DNA of 64,000 nt, taken from NCBI GenBank assembly GCA_964570285.1, contig CAZMXP010000009.1, forward strand, positions 31,777 through 95,776, given 5' to 3'. The DNA is from CAZMXP01 sp964570285. Its GTDB lineage: Bacteria > Planctomycetota > PLA2. The notes beneath the pieces were generated by a model that saw only the letters and a list, made by a program, of their open reading frames with translations, made no database searches and was not told the origin of the DNA. How positions within the stretch are numbered: the stretch's first letter is position 1; each line of letters opens with the position of its first letter. Both the position numbers and the translations under genes were made by a program. Positions 18,436-25,759 of the stretch are shown piece by piece.

Positions 18436-19680
18436 ATGCAGCGGCTCATGTGGATCGCGGCCGTCCTCGGCGTCCTCCCGGCGCTGCGGGCCGTGCCGGC
18501 CGAGGTCGATTGGCGCACCGACCTCGAAGGCGCGCGCGAGGAGGCGAGGCGGGACAACCGCCCGATGATGATCGTCTTCCGGTGAGACCCATGAAAGGAC
18601 TGCGCGTCCTTCGACGGGCAGGTTGCCCGTCCCTCCGGGGAGTTCGCCGAAGCCGCCCGCGCGTTCGTCTGCGTGCGCGTGGGCGACATGCGGGGCGTGG
18701 ACCTGTCGGTCTACCGGTTCGACTACGACCTGACCTTCGCGATCCTGCTGATGAATGCCGACGGCACGATCTACCACACCTTCGCCGGCCGGGACCGCAA
18801 GGACCCGATGTCGCACCTGTCGCTGACGGCGCTGGTGCGCGTCATGAACGCGACGGCCGGGGAGCACGCGCGGCGGACGCCGCCCGCACCGGCGCGGGCC
18901 GCGGCGGGCCGCCTCACGGTGGAATCGATGCCGCGGATCCATCCGCCCAGGAAGGCCCCCTCCTGCTACCACTGCCACATGGTCCATGACGCGATGCACG
19001 ACGCCGCGATCGCGGCGAAGCGCCCGCGGGACGAGACGATCTGGGTGTGGCCCGACCCGGTGCAGGTCGGGCTCTCGCTCGACGGGGAGGAGCAGACCGC
19101 CGTCAAGGGCGTCGCCGCCGGCAGCGCGGCGGCGAAGGCGGGGCTCCGGCCGGGGGACCGCATCGTCGCCTTCGGGGACTCCGCGCCGCTGACCTTCGGC
19201 GACCTCCAGCGCGTGCTGCACGAGGCGCCGCCGGGCCCGGCCCGCATCCCGGTCGTCTACGAGCGCTCCGGCGGGACGAAGCGCGCGGAACTCGCGCTTC
19301 CCTCCGGATGGAAGAGGGCGGCGCCCGAGGTCTACGCGTGGCGCCCCTACAAGTGGAACCTCGGCCCCCGGGCGGGTTTCGGCGGGCCGAGGCTCTCGGA
19401 CGACGAACTGAAGCGCGCGGGGCTAGAGCCCGGCGGATTCGCCTTCCGCGTGAACTACATCGTCGACTGGGGGCCGCACGCCCACACCGGGCGCAACGCG
19501 CACGCGGCGGGCATCCGGAAGGGCGATGTCGTCTACAGTGTCTCCGGCGTCGAGGAGTTCGAGAGCGTCGAGCACTTCCACGCGTGGTACTGCCTGACGC
19601 GGAAGACCGGGTCGAAGGTGGAGGTCGCGCTGCTCCGCGACGGCGCGAGGAGGAAGGTCACGATGGAGGTCGTCGAGTAG
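18436..19680 (+). CDS. Putative selenoprotein: thioredoxin-like domain with UxxUxxC centre, CxxCH motif and two PDZ domains
   Basis: One open frame runs from ATG 18436 to 19680 if two in-frame TGA codons (18583-18585 and 18592-18594) are read as selenocysteine. This gives a 414-aa protein with signal peptide (about 1-20) and a thioredoxin-like start (VDWRTDLEGAREEARRDNRP, then MMIVFR). The redox centre is U50-D-P-U53-K-D-C56. The frame continues without a break (SFDGQVARPSGEFAEAARAF, then the TFAILLMNADGTIYHTFAGRD core strand). Later come C177-Y-H-C180-H181 (possible c-type haem or metal site) and two PDZ domains (about 205-285 and 330-410). A hairpin with a GGT apical loop, as in bacterial SECIS elements, follows the second TGA. 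A standard gene finder would call only the part from 18673. A pseudogene is the alternative, but the frame and fold are intact on both sides. Confidence 0.75.
18595..18631 (+). promoter_or_regulatory. Candidate bacterial SECIS stem-loops
   Basis: Two hairpins follow the in-frame TGA pair. The first has AAGGAC/GTCCTT arms around TGCGC (18595-18611). The second has GACGGGC/GCCCGTC arms around the loop AGGTT (18613-18631). The GGT in the second apical loop is the SelB-recognition feature of bacterial SECIS elements. It begins 26 nt after the second TGA and 35 nt after the first, within the usual range. Pairing was judged by eye. Confidence 0.6.
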
Positions 19681-19694
19681 CCGATGAGTACCCG

Positions 19695-20744
19695 ATGAGG
19701 ATCGCGATCGACGCGATGGGCGGGGACTTCGCGCCCCGGGAGGTCGTCGCCGGCACCGTGCAGGCGGCGCGCGCCTTCCCCGACCTCGAGAAGCTCTGGC
19801 TCGTCGGCGACGAATCGAGGATCCGCGCCGAGCTCGCGAAGTTCCCGGGGCCCCCGGGCCCCCTCGAGATCGTGCACGCGAGCGAGAACATCGGCATGGA
19901 CGAGTCGCCCGCCACCGCGGTGCGCAAGAAGCGCGACTCGTCCATCGTGCGCGCGATCGACCTCGTGAAGACGGGAAGGGCGGACGCGCTCTTCTCCGCG
20001 GGCAACACGGGCGCCGTCGTCGCCGGCGCGACGCTGCGGCTGCGCACGCTGCCAGGCGTGGAGCGGCCGGCCATCGCCACGATCATGCCGACGCCGGAGA
20101 AGGCCTTCGTGCTGATCGACGCGGGCGCCAACACCGACTGCACGCCGAAGATGCTCGCGCAGTTCGCCGTGATGGGGTCGGTCTACGCGAAGGCGATCCT
20201 CGGGCGCGCGGACCCGGTCGTCGGGCTGCTGTCGATCGGCGGCGAGGACGCGAAGGGGAACGCGACGACGAAGGAGACCTTCCGCGTGCTCGACGCCTCC
20301 GCGATGAACTTCCGCGGGAACGTCGAGAGCCACGACATCTTCGCCGGCGGCATCGACGTCGTCGTCTGCGACGGCTTTGTCGGCAACGTCGTGCTGAAGA
20401 CCGCCGAGGCGGTCGCGCAGGTCGCGATGCGCTGGTTCCGGCAGGAGTTCAAGGCCAACGCGCTGCACATGCTCGGCGCGCTGCTGATGAGCCGCGGCAT
20501 CGCGCGCATCCGGCGCCGCACCGACCCGGCGCGCTACGGCGGCGCGCCGCTGCTCGGCGTCAACGGCATCTGCGTGATCGGCCACGGCGCCTCGAACGCG
20601 CTCGCGGTCGAGAGCGCGATCCGCGTCGCGCGGGAGGCGATCCGCCAGCAGGTGCACAAGGCGATCGCCGACGGCGTCGCCGCCCTGCAGGCGCCGACCG
20701 CCCTACCTCCGCCGCCGCAGGAACAGCAGGGCCAGCGCACCTAG
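19695..20744 (+). CDS. plsX: Phosphate acyltransferase PlsX
   Basis: A 349-aa peripheral membrane enzyme making acyl-phosphate from acyl-ACP and phosphate, the first step of phospholipid synthesis in the PlsX/PlsY route. It starts MRIAIDAMGGDFAP, the family hallmark, and contains the ENIGMDESPATAVRKKRDSS loop, SAGNTGA, IGGEDAKGN and CDGFVGNV. Length is typical. The ATG is 15 bp after the selenoprotein stop on the same strand. The 3' end overlaps the convergent lnt gene by 42 bp, and the C-terminal Gln/Pro tail lies in this overlap. Confidence 0.95.
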   Translation: MRIAIDAMGGDFAPREVVAGTVQAARAFPDLEKLWLVGDESRIRAELAKFPGPPGPLEIVHASENIGMDESPATAVRKKRDSSIVRAIDLVKTGRADALFSAGNTGAVVAGATLRLRTLPGVERPAIATIMPTPEKAFVLIDAGANTDCTPKMLAQFAVMGSVYAKAILGRADPVVGLLSIGGEDAKGNATTKETFRVLDASAMNFRGNVESHDIFAGGIDVVVCDGFVGNVVLKTAEAVAQVAMRWFRQEFKANALHMLGALLMSRGIARIRRRTDPARYGGAPLLGVNGICVIGHGASNALAVESAIRVAREAIRQQVHKAIADGVAALQAPTALPPPPQEQQGQRT

Positions 20745-22181
20745 CGCGGCGGCCGGGAACCAGTCGAGGGAGGCGTAGGGGGTCGAGGGGGTGAGGAGGG
20801 GGACGTCGCCCTTGAGCACCGTCCTCTCGCGCTGCTTCGTGCGGCGGTCGAGGCGCCCGCAGGGGTCGATGAGGGCGCTGATGCCGGTGTTGGTCGCGCG
20901 CACGAGCGCGCGGCGGTGCTCGATGGCGCGCAGGCTCGCGAGCACGAGGTGCTGCTTGCCCTCGATCGAGTCGCCGTACCAGGAGTCGTTGGTCACGTTG
21001 ACCATCAGGTGCGGCGGCTCGCCCCCGGCCATCGCCTCGCGCACCACCGCGGGGAAGATCTCCTCGTAGCAGATGCTCGGCGACAGGCGGAGGCCGCGGA
21101 AGGGGATCGGCGCGGCGCTGCTCCCCGGCGTGTAGCGACCCTGGTGGTCGGAGATGCCGTCGAGGAAGGGGAGCACCGACGCGAAGGGCACGTACTCGCC
21201 GAAGGGGATCAGCTTGCGCTTGTCGTAGCGCCCGAGGATCTCCTCGCCGTCGCCGACGAGCAGCATCGAGCCGGTCGCGCCCTCCGCGCCGCTGATCGCG
21301 GTGCCGAGCAGGACGGGCTTCCCGAGGCCCGCGCGGACCCCGGGGGCGACCCGCGTCGCGCCGCGGTCGAGGCGCAGGCCGACGACGTTCTCCGGCCACA
21401 GGATCAGGTCCACCGAGGGATCGGCGTCGGCCTCGCGGGAGAGGTCCTGGTGCGCGCGCAGGTAGGCGGCCCGGTCGGCGAAGGCCTCCGTCGAGGCGAT
21501 GTTGGTCTGCACGATCGCGACGCGCAGCGTCGGCGCGGCGGCGACGAGGCGGTCGACCGCCGCCATGCGCCAGAAGCCGTAGCCGGTGCAGAGGGCGAGC
21601 AGGACGGCGAAGGCGGCGAGCAGGCGCCGCGGCGCGCCCCCGGGCCCCCTGAACAGCGCCTCGAACAGGACGCCGTTGCCGAACGCGACGAGAAAGCTCA
21701 CGCCGAGCGGGCCCGTCACGTCGGCGATTTGCAGCAGGGGCAGCAGCGGGTACTGCCCCGCCCCGAGGTACATCGGGAAGAGCATCGGGTAGAGGTGTTC
21801 GACCGCCACCCAGGCGACCGCGATGCCGAGGCCGAGGGGGACGCCGCGGTCGCGGTGGAGGCGACGGGCGAGATAGGCGGCGATTCCGACGCCGAAGCCG
21901 TTCAGCGCGGCGATCCCGAGGAGCCCGAGCACCGCGGGCACGGTCGAGAAGCCGACGAACTCCCGCATCGTGTAGACGAACCAGTGGAAGCCGCCGGCGT
22001 GGCCGACCCCGCCGAGCAGCCAGCCGAGCAGCAGCGCGCGGCGCGGCGTGGCGTCGCGGATCGCCCAGAGCAGCGGCACGAGGAAGACCCACCCGAGCGG
22101 GAAGAGGTCGAAGCCGACGTAGCCGAGGAAGCCGAGCACGCCGCCGAGGGCGCAGGCAAGGGGGCGCTTCCACGCGGCCAT
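20703..22181 (-). CDS. lnt: Apolipoprotein N-acyltransferase Lnt
   Basis: A 492-aa inner-membrane enzyme that adds the third acyl chain to the N-terminal cysteine of lipoproteins. The first half (about residues 1-205) has several membrane helices. The second half is a periplasmic nitrilase-fold domain with the Glu-Lys-Cys triad visible as LWPEN, YDKRKLIPFGEYVP and SICYEEIFP, followed by NVTNDSWYG and HLVLASLRAIEHRR. It ends in a final helix and Arg-rich tail. Its presence agrees with the many lipobox proteins in the window and with a diderm cell plan. Start ATG 22181 was chosen because the first helix follows directly. Confidence 0.92.
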   Translation of the reverse strand: MAAWKRPLACALGGVLGFLGYVGFDLFPLGWVFLVPLLWAIRDATPRRALLLGWLLGGVGHAGGFHWFVYTMREFVGFSTVPAVLGLLGIAALNGFGVGIAAYLARRLHRDRGVPLGLGIAVAWVAVEHLYPMLFPMYLGAGQYPLLPLLQIADVTGPLGVSFLVAFGNGVLFEALFRGPGGAPRRLLAAFAVLLALCTGYGFWRMAAVDRLVAAAPTLRVAIVQTNIASTEAFADRAAYLRAHQDLSREADADPSVDLILWPENVVGLRLDRGATRVAPGVRAGLGKPVLLGTAISGAEGATGSMLLVGDGEEILGRYDKRKLIPFGEYVPFASVLPFLDGISDHQGRYTPGSSAAPIPFRGLRLSPSICYEEIFPAVVREAMAGGEPPHLMVNVTNDSWYGDSIEGKQHLVLASLRAIEHRRALVRATNTGISALIDPCGRLDRRTKQRERTVLKGDVPLLTPSTPYASLDWFPAAALGALALLFLRRRR

Positions 22182-22227
22182 GGCGCGCCATCTTGCCACG
22201 CTCAGGCCGGGGCGGCGCCGTTCGATA

Positions 22228-22674
22228 ATGGGACGAGACGTCGTGGGGATCATCCTGCTCTTCGCCTGGGGGGGCCACCTCCTCCTCTTCACGCTGCCGT
22301 CGGTCGTGCTGCTCGGCGGCCTCGTCGGCTCGCGCAGGCGCCATCCCGCGCCCGGCCCAGCCTTCTGGTCGATCGCGCTGCTGTCGGCGGTCGCGTTCAC
22401 GCTCTTCCGGATCGCCTACCTCCTGCATCCCTACCGCGCGCAGGGGTGGGCCGGCATCTGGGAGCTGCACATCCGGTCGCTCTACAACTTCCCGCTCGCC
22501 GCCGCCTACCTGCTCGCGGGCGGCCTGCTCCTCTGGGCGCGCCTCTCCGCGCGCCACCGCCCGCTCGCGCGCGCGCTGCTCGCCGGCGTGCTGATCTCCC
22601 TCGCGCTGCAGCTCCCGGCGACCTTCTGCTCGCCCGGGCTCTATCCGCGCCTCGGCGTCGAATTGCATAACTGA
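22228..22674 (+). CDS. Small integral membrane protein, unknown function
   Basis: A 148-aa protein with four predicted membrane helices (about residues 6-28, 45-62, 85-108 and 118-138) and Arg-rich loops. I do not recognise a family. ATG 22228 is preferred over an upstream in-frame ATG at 22180, which would add charged residues and overlap the start of lnt. It is divergent from lnt with a 46-bp gap. Confidence 0.55.
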   Translation: MGRDVVGIILLFAWGGHLLLFTLPSVVLLGGLVGSRRRHPAPGPAFWSIALLSAVAFTLFRIAYLLHPYRAQGWAGIWELHIRSLYNFPLAAAYLLAGGLLLWARLSARHRPLARALLAGVLISLALQLPATFCSPGLYPRLGVELHN

Positions 22675-22700
22675 GCCTCGGCGGCGATGATCGCCGCCGC

Positions 22701-23165
22701 GTGTACGACCGGCGCGAGAGCATCGACCTCTGGGTCGGGGACTTCTGCACCTCGACGCGGTTCCGCGACCACGCCCCGCTCGTGCGCGAGTACGCGCCGC
22801 AGGTCCTCGCGGCCTTCCTCGCGCACGCGTGCGAGGCGCGCGACGTGGACCCTGCCGACCTCGAGGAGGGCGACCTGCGCCCCGCGCTGGTCGAGGGCGT
22901 CGCGCGCGTGGAGATGCCGGCGTCGGCGCGCGAGGGCATCTGCGAGCTGGTCGCCTCGTTCCTCGAGGAGATGGAGGCGCAGGGGCGCCTCTCGGGCGGA
23001 CGCACGCTGGGGCTCTACGTGAAGGCGCAGCGCGAGTCCTATCTCGACGCCGCGGCCGGCAAGGGTCGCACGATCACGCGGCCCGGCTCGAAGATCGGCC
23101 GCAACGACCCCTGCCCGTGCGGCAGCGGCCTCAAGTACAAGAAGTGCTGCTGGCGAATGAGCTAG
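22701..23165 (+). CDS. SEC-C motif protein
   Basis: A 154-aa cytosolic protein of helical N-terminus (about 1-120) and a C-terminal SEC-C zinc motif, RNDPCPCGSGLKYKKCC, at about residues 135-151, with the Cys-x-Cys...CC ligands. This motif is found on SecA tails and on many small proteins as a zinc-dependent protein or ribosome binding module. The start is an ATG-less GTG at 22701; no better in-frame start exists upstream. Its stop codon lies in the loop of a strong hairpin. Confidence 0.65.
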   Translation: MYDRRESIDLWVGDFCTSTRFRDHAPLVREYAPQVLAAFLAHACEARDVDPADLEEGDLRPALVEGVARVEMPASAREGICELVASFLEEMEAQGRLSGGRTLGLYVKAQRESYLDAAAGKGRTITRPGSKIGRNDPCPCGSGLKYKKCCWRMS

Positions 23166-23215
23166 CGCTCATTCGCCATTAGGGAGGGGGACGAATGAGC
23201 TGACGCTCATTCGTC
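23152..23215. terminator. Two near-identical tandem hairpins between convergent genes
   Basis: Hairpin 1 (23152-23177) has 11-bp arms GGCGAATGAGC/GCTCATTCGCC with loop TAGC, which holds the SEC-C stop codon. Hairpin 2 (23190-23215) has arms GACGAATGAGC/GCTCATTCGTC with loop TGAC and covers the stop of the minus-strand gene. Neither is followed by a T-run. They probably end transcription from both sides, and their shared core suggests a duplicated palindromic repeat. Confidence 0.6.
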
Positions 23216-23503
23216 CATGGGGACGCGATGGTCCCTGACCCTGTGGCCCTCGCCCAGGCGGGCGGCCTCGGCTTCGGCGGCGGGCTTGAGCGGGTAGGGG
23301 TAGGTCTTCACGACCTGGCCCTTCGGGTCGCAGACGGTCCAGACGATCTTCATGCGCGGCGGGACGACCTCCTTCGCCTTCGAGCGCTTGCGTCCCGGCG
23401 CGGCGGTCTCCTTCGCCGCCTTCTCCTGCTTCTCGCGCGACGTCGCGGCCGCCTCCGCCTGCAGCCGCTCGATCCGCGCGCGGTTCGACATGTGTCGTGC
23501 CAT
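23207..23503 (-). CDS. Small basic hypothetical protein
   Basis: A 98-aa protein of unknown function. The N-terminal half is a charged helix (NRARIERLQAEAAATSREKQ and beyond, possible coiled coil) rich in Lys/Arg/Glu/Ala. The C-terminal half has a small beta-like MKIVWTVCDPKGQVVKTYPY segment. ATG 23503 has TATCGT 7 nt upstream (23511-23516). It immediately follows the HI0933 gene on the same strand, whose stop at 23507 nearly touches its start. Confidence 0.5.
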   Translation of the reverse strand: MARHMSNRARIERLQAEAAATSREKQEKAAKETAAPGRKRSKAKEVVPPRMKIVWTVCDPKGQVVKTYPYPLKPAAEAEAARLGEGHRVRDHRVPMDE

Positions 23504-23506
23504 GGC

Positions 23507-24745
23507 CTACACGATAGCGGATCGGCCGGCGACATGTCCGCTGGCCCACGCCCACTGGAAGTTGAACCCGCCGATGCGCCCGTCCACGTCGCACATCTCG
23601 CCGCAGAGGAAGAGGCCCGGCCGCACGCGCGACTCCATCGTCTCGAGCCGCACCTCGGCGAGCGGCACGCCGCCCGCGGTCGCCTCGGCGAAGTTCCAGC
23701 CGCGGTCGCCGGTGACCGGCAGGTCCATCGCGCAGACGCCGGCCGCCAGCGCGCGCCGCCTCTCCCGTTCGAGGGAGTGTCCGGGGGTCCGGGGGTCGAC
23801 GCCGGAAACGGCGCAGAGCAGGTCGGCGAGGCGCTGCGGCAGGCGGTCGGCGAGGAAGCGCGCGACGGTGCGCGGGCCGAGGGCGGTGAGCGCGCGGTCG
23901 AGGGACTCCGCGGTCTCGCCGGGCAGCCAGTTCGCGACAAGGCGGCTCCCCGCCGGCGCATCGAGCCAGTAGCGGCTGATGTCGAGCACCGACGGCCCGG
24001 AGACGCCCCAATGGGTGAGCAGCGTCGAGTCGCTGAACGAGAGGAGGCGCCGGCCCGTCGCCGACCGAAGCTCGAGCGTCGCGGGCAGCGTCAGCCCGGA
24101 GAGCGCGCGCAGGGGCGACGCGTCCTCGAGCAGCAGCGCGACCAGCGCGGGCGTGACCTTCGGCGTGATCGTGTGGCCGAGGGATCGCGCGATCTCGAGG
24201 CCGTGGCCGTCGCTGCCCGACTTCGGCAGGCTCTTCCCCCCCGTCGCGAGGATCACCCGCGCGGCCCGCACCGCGCAGGGACCGCCCGAGAGAGTGAATC
24301 CCCGCTCGTCCCCCGCGACCCCCTCGATTCGCCACGGGTGGCGGACCACCGCGCCGGCGTCCCGCGCCGCCCCGAGAAGCGCGTCGAGCACCGTGCGCGC
24401 GCGATCGGTCACCGGGAAGAGCTTGCCCGTCTCCTCGCGCTTCAGCTCCACGCCGAGCCCGCGGAAGAAGGCGACCGTCTCGGCGACCCCGAACCGCTGC
24501 AGCACCTTGCGGATCGCGGGGCGGGAGGAGCCCGCGTAGTCCTCCGCGGTGACGGTGTCGTGGGTGACGTTGCACCGCCCGCCGCCGGCGACGAGGATCT
24601 TCGCGCCGAGCGTGCGCGCGCTGTCGAAGAGCGCGATCTGCCGCCGGCTCCCGGCCTCCCTCGCGGCGCGGCCGGCGGCGATGGCCGCCATCAGGCCCGC
24701 GGCGCCCGCCCCGACGACGGCGAGGTCGATCCGTGCCGCCTCCAC
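23507..24745 (-). CDS. HI0933/YhiN-family flavoprotein (RdsA/BaiN type)
   Basis: A 412-aa FAD enzyme. The N-terminal dinucleotide motif VGAGAAGLMAAIAAG is followed by the family signature LGAKILVAGGGRCNVTH. Later motifs are ATGGKSLPKSGSDG and the C-terminal GEMCDVDGRIGGFNFQWAWASG, where FAD is completed. Members include E. coli YhiN/RdsA, reported to form dihydrouridine in 23S rRNA, and BaiN of gut clostridia. The rRNA role is the safer expectation for a single housekeeping copy, but it is inference. The start is GTG 24745 with TAGAAT 6 nt upstream (24752-24757). Confidence 0.85.
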   Translation of the reverse strand: MEAARIDLAVVGAGAAGLMAAIAAGRAAREAGSRRQIALFDSARTLGAKILVAGGGRCNVTHDTVTAEDYAGSSRPAIRKVLQRFGVAETVAFFRGLGVELKREETGKLFPVTDRARTVLDALLGAARDAGAVVRHPWRIEGVAGDERGFTLSGGPCAVRAARVILATGGKSLPKSGSDGHGLEIARSLGHTITPKVTPALVALLLEDASPLRALSGLTLPATLELRSATGRRLLSFSDSTLLTHWGVSGPSVLDISRYWLDAPAGSRLVANWLPGETAESLDRALTALGPRTVARFLADRLPQRLADLLCAVSGVDPRTPGHSLERERRRALAAGVCAMDLPVTGDRGWNFAEATAGGVPLAEVRLETMESRVRPGLFLCGEMCDVDGRIGGFNFQWAWASGHVAGRSAIV

Positions 24746-24820
24746 GGCGGGATTCTACGTGCGCCGGTTTGCAATCCGCATTTTGAGTATGATGAACACC
24801 TCGCCATATGGGAGGTGACG

Positions 24821-25021
24821 ATGCGCTGCATGATGTGCCACCAACACGCGACCTTCGAACACACGGTCTTCCAGGGAACGTCCCCGGTGAAGGTGAGGCT
24901 GTGCGAACCCTGCGCGGGAAAGGTCGACGCGACGGGACAGCTCGCCAAGATCAAGGCGGCGCCCGACCACGCGAGCAAGAACGCCGCGGTGGCCGTCTTC
25001 CTCAAGGCCGTCGGGAAGTAG
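24821..25021 (+). CDS. Small zinc-ribbon protein (two CxxC motifs)
   Basis: A 66-aa protein with CMMC at residues 3-6 and CEPC near residue 29, spaced as in McsA/UvrB-associated zinc ribbons, then a short Ala/Lys helix. It probably binds one zinc ion and a partner protein. ATG 24821 has an excellent GGGAGGTGA ribosome-binding site. The last 20 bp overlap the convergent trmB gene. Confidence 0.65.
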   Translation: MRCMMCHQHATFEHTVFQGTSPVKVRLCEPCAGKVDATGQLAKIKAAPDHASKNAAVAVFLKAVGK

Positions 25022-25733
25022 CGCGGCGCTTCCGGAAGCGGGGACGGTTCGCGTCGAAGCGCGGCTCGGGGAGCGCGCCCGCGCGCGCGTCCGCCGTTCC
25101 GGCGTCGAGATCGAGGCGGATCGCCTCGGCGCGCACGATCGCGAGTCCCTGCCTCCGCGCCTGGATCTCGCGCAGCGTGCGCCCCTCCGGGGCGTCCGGC
25201 CACGGCCCTTCGATCTCGCGCCACAGGAAGAGCGACGGAACGACCGCGCGCGCGTACTGCGCATAGGCGCGGTTGTCGGTCTGGAAGACGAAGAGGCCGC
25301 CCGGCCTCAGCGCGCGGTGCAGCGCGAGCAGCACCGCGGGCGCGAGTTGCCGGCGCGACTCCTTGCCCTCGTCGTAGTAGGGCTGCGGGTGGTAGAGGTG
25401 CGCCTCGTCGAGGCTCGAGGGGGCGCACCGCGCGAGCAGGAACCCCGTCGCGTCGCCCCACGCGATCTTCAGGTTCGTCAGCCCGCGCTGGCCGGCGCGC
25501 AGGCTCGCGAACTTCACCGCCTGCGGCACGAGTTCGATGCCCAGGTGGTCCATGTGGGGGCGCGCGAGGGCCGAGCCGGCGAGGAAGCGCCCGTTGCCGC
25601 AGCCGAGGTCGACGACGCGCGGCGCGTCGCGGCCGAACGCGGCGCGCCAGTCGAAGTGCGTTCCAGGGGGGCCGAGGGGGGTGCGCGTGCGCGTCCAGAG
25701 TTCGCGCGGCAGCTTCGTGCCCGGGAAGGGCAC
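25002..25733 (-). CDS. trmB: tRNA (guanine-N7)-methyltransferase-like protein
   Basis: A 243-aa class I SAM-dependent methyltransferase. It has the SAM-binding motif VVDLGCGNGRFLAG, then HLGIELVPQAVKFASLRA, a DATGFLLARCAPSSLDEAHLYHPQPYYDEGKE acid/substrate segment (positions about 105-136) and RALRPGGLFVFQTDN. This follows TrmB, which makes m7G46 in tRNA, although the usual PDPWpKkRH motif is altered to HPQPYYDEGK, so a related specificity is possible. The start is GTG 25733 with a good GGGGAGG ribosome-binding site about 10 nt upstream. The Arg-rich C-terminus resembles an RNA-binding tail. Confidence 0.6.
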   Translation of the reverse strand: MPFPGTKLPRELWTRTRTPLGPPGTHFDWRAAFGRDAPRVVDLGCGNGRFLAGSALARPHMDHLGIELVPQAVKFASLRAGQRGLTNLKIAWGDATGFLLARCAPSSLDEAHLYHPQPYYDEGKESRRQLAPAVLLALHRALRPGGLFVFQTDNRAYAQYARAVVPSLFLWREIEGPWPDAPEGRTLREIQARRQGLAIVRAEAIRLDLDAGTADARAGALPEPRFDANRPRFRKRRATSRRP

Positions 25734-25759
25734 GTCGCTGTCCTCCCCGCGACCCCTCC

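Noticed and set aside
18436..18585. Reading the gene at 18436 as a 49-aa pseudogene fragment ending at the first TGA
   Set aside because: The frame continues through both TGAs with a coherent thioredoxin-like sequence, both stops are TGA, and a GGT-loop hairpin follows; selenocysteine explains all of it better.
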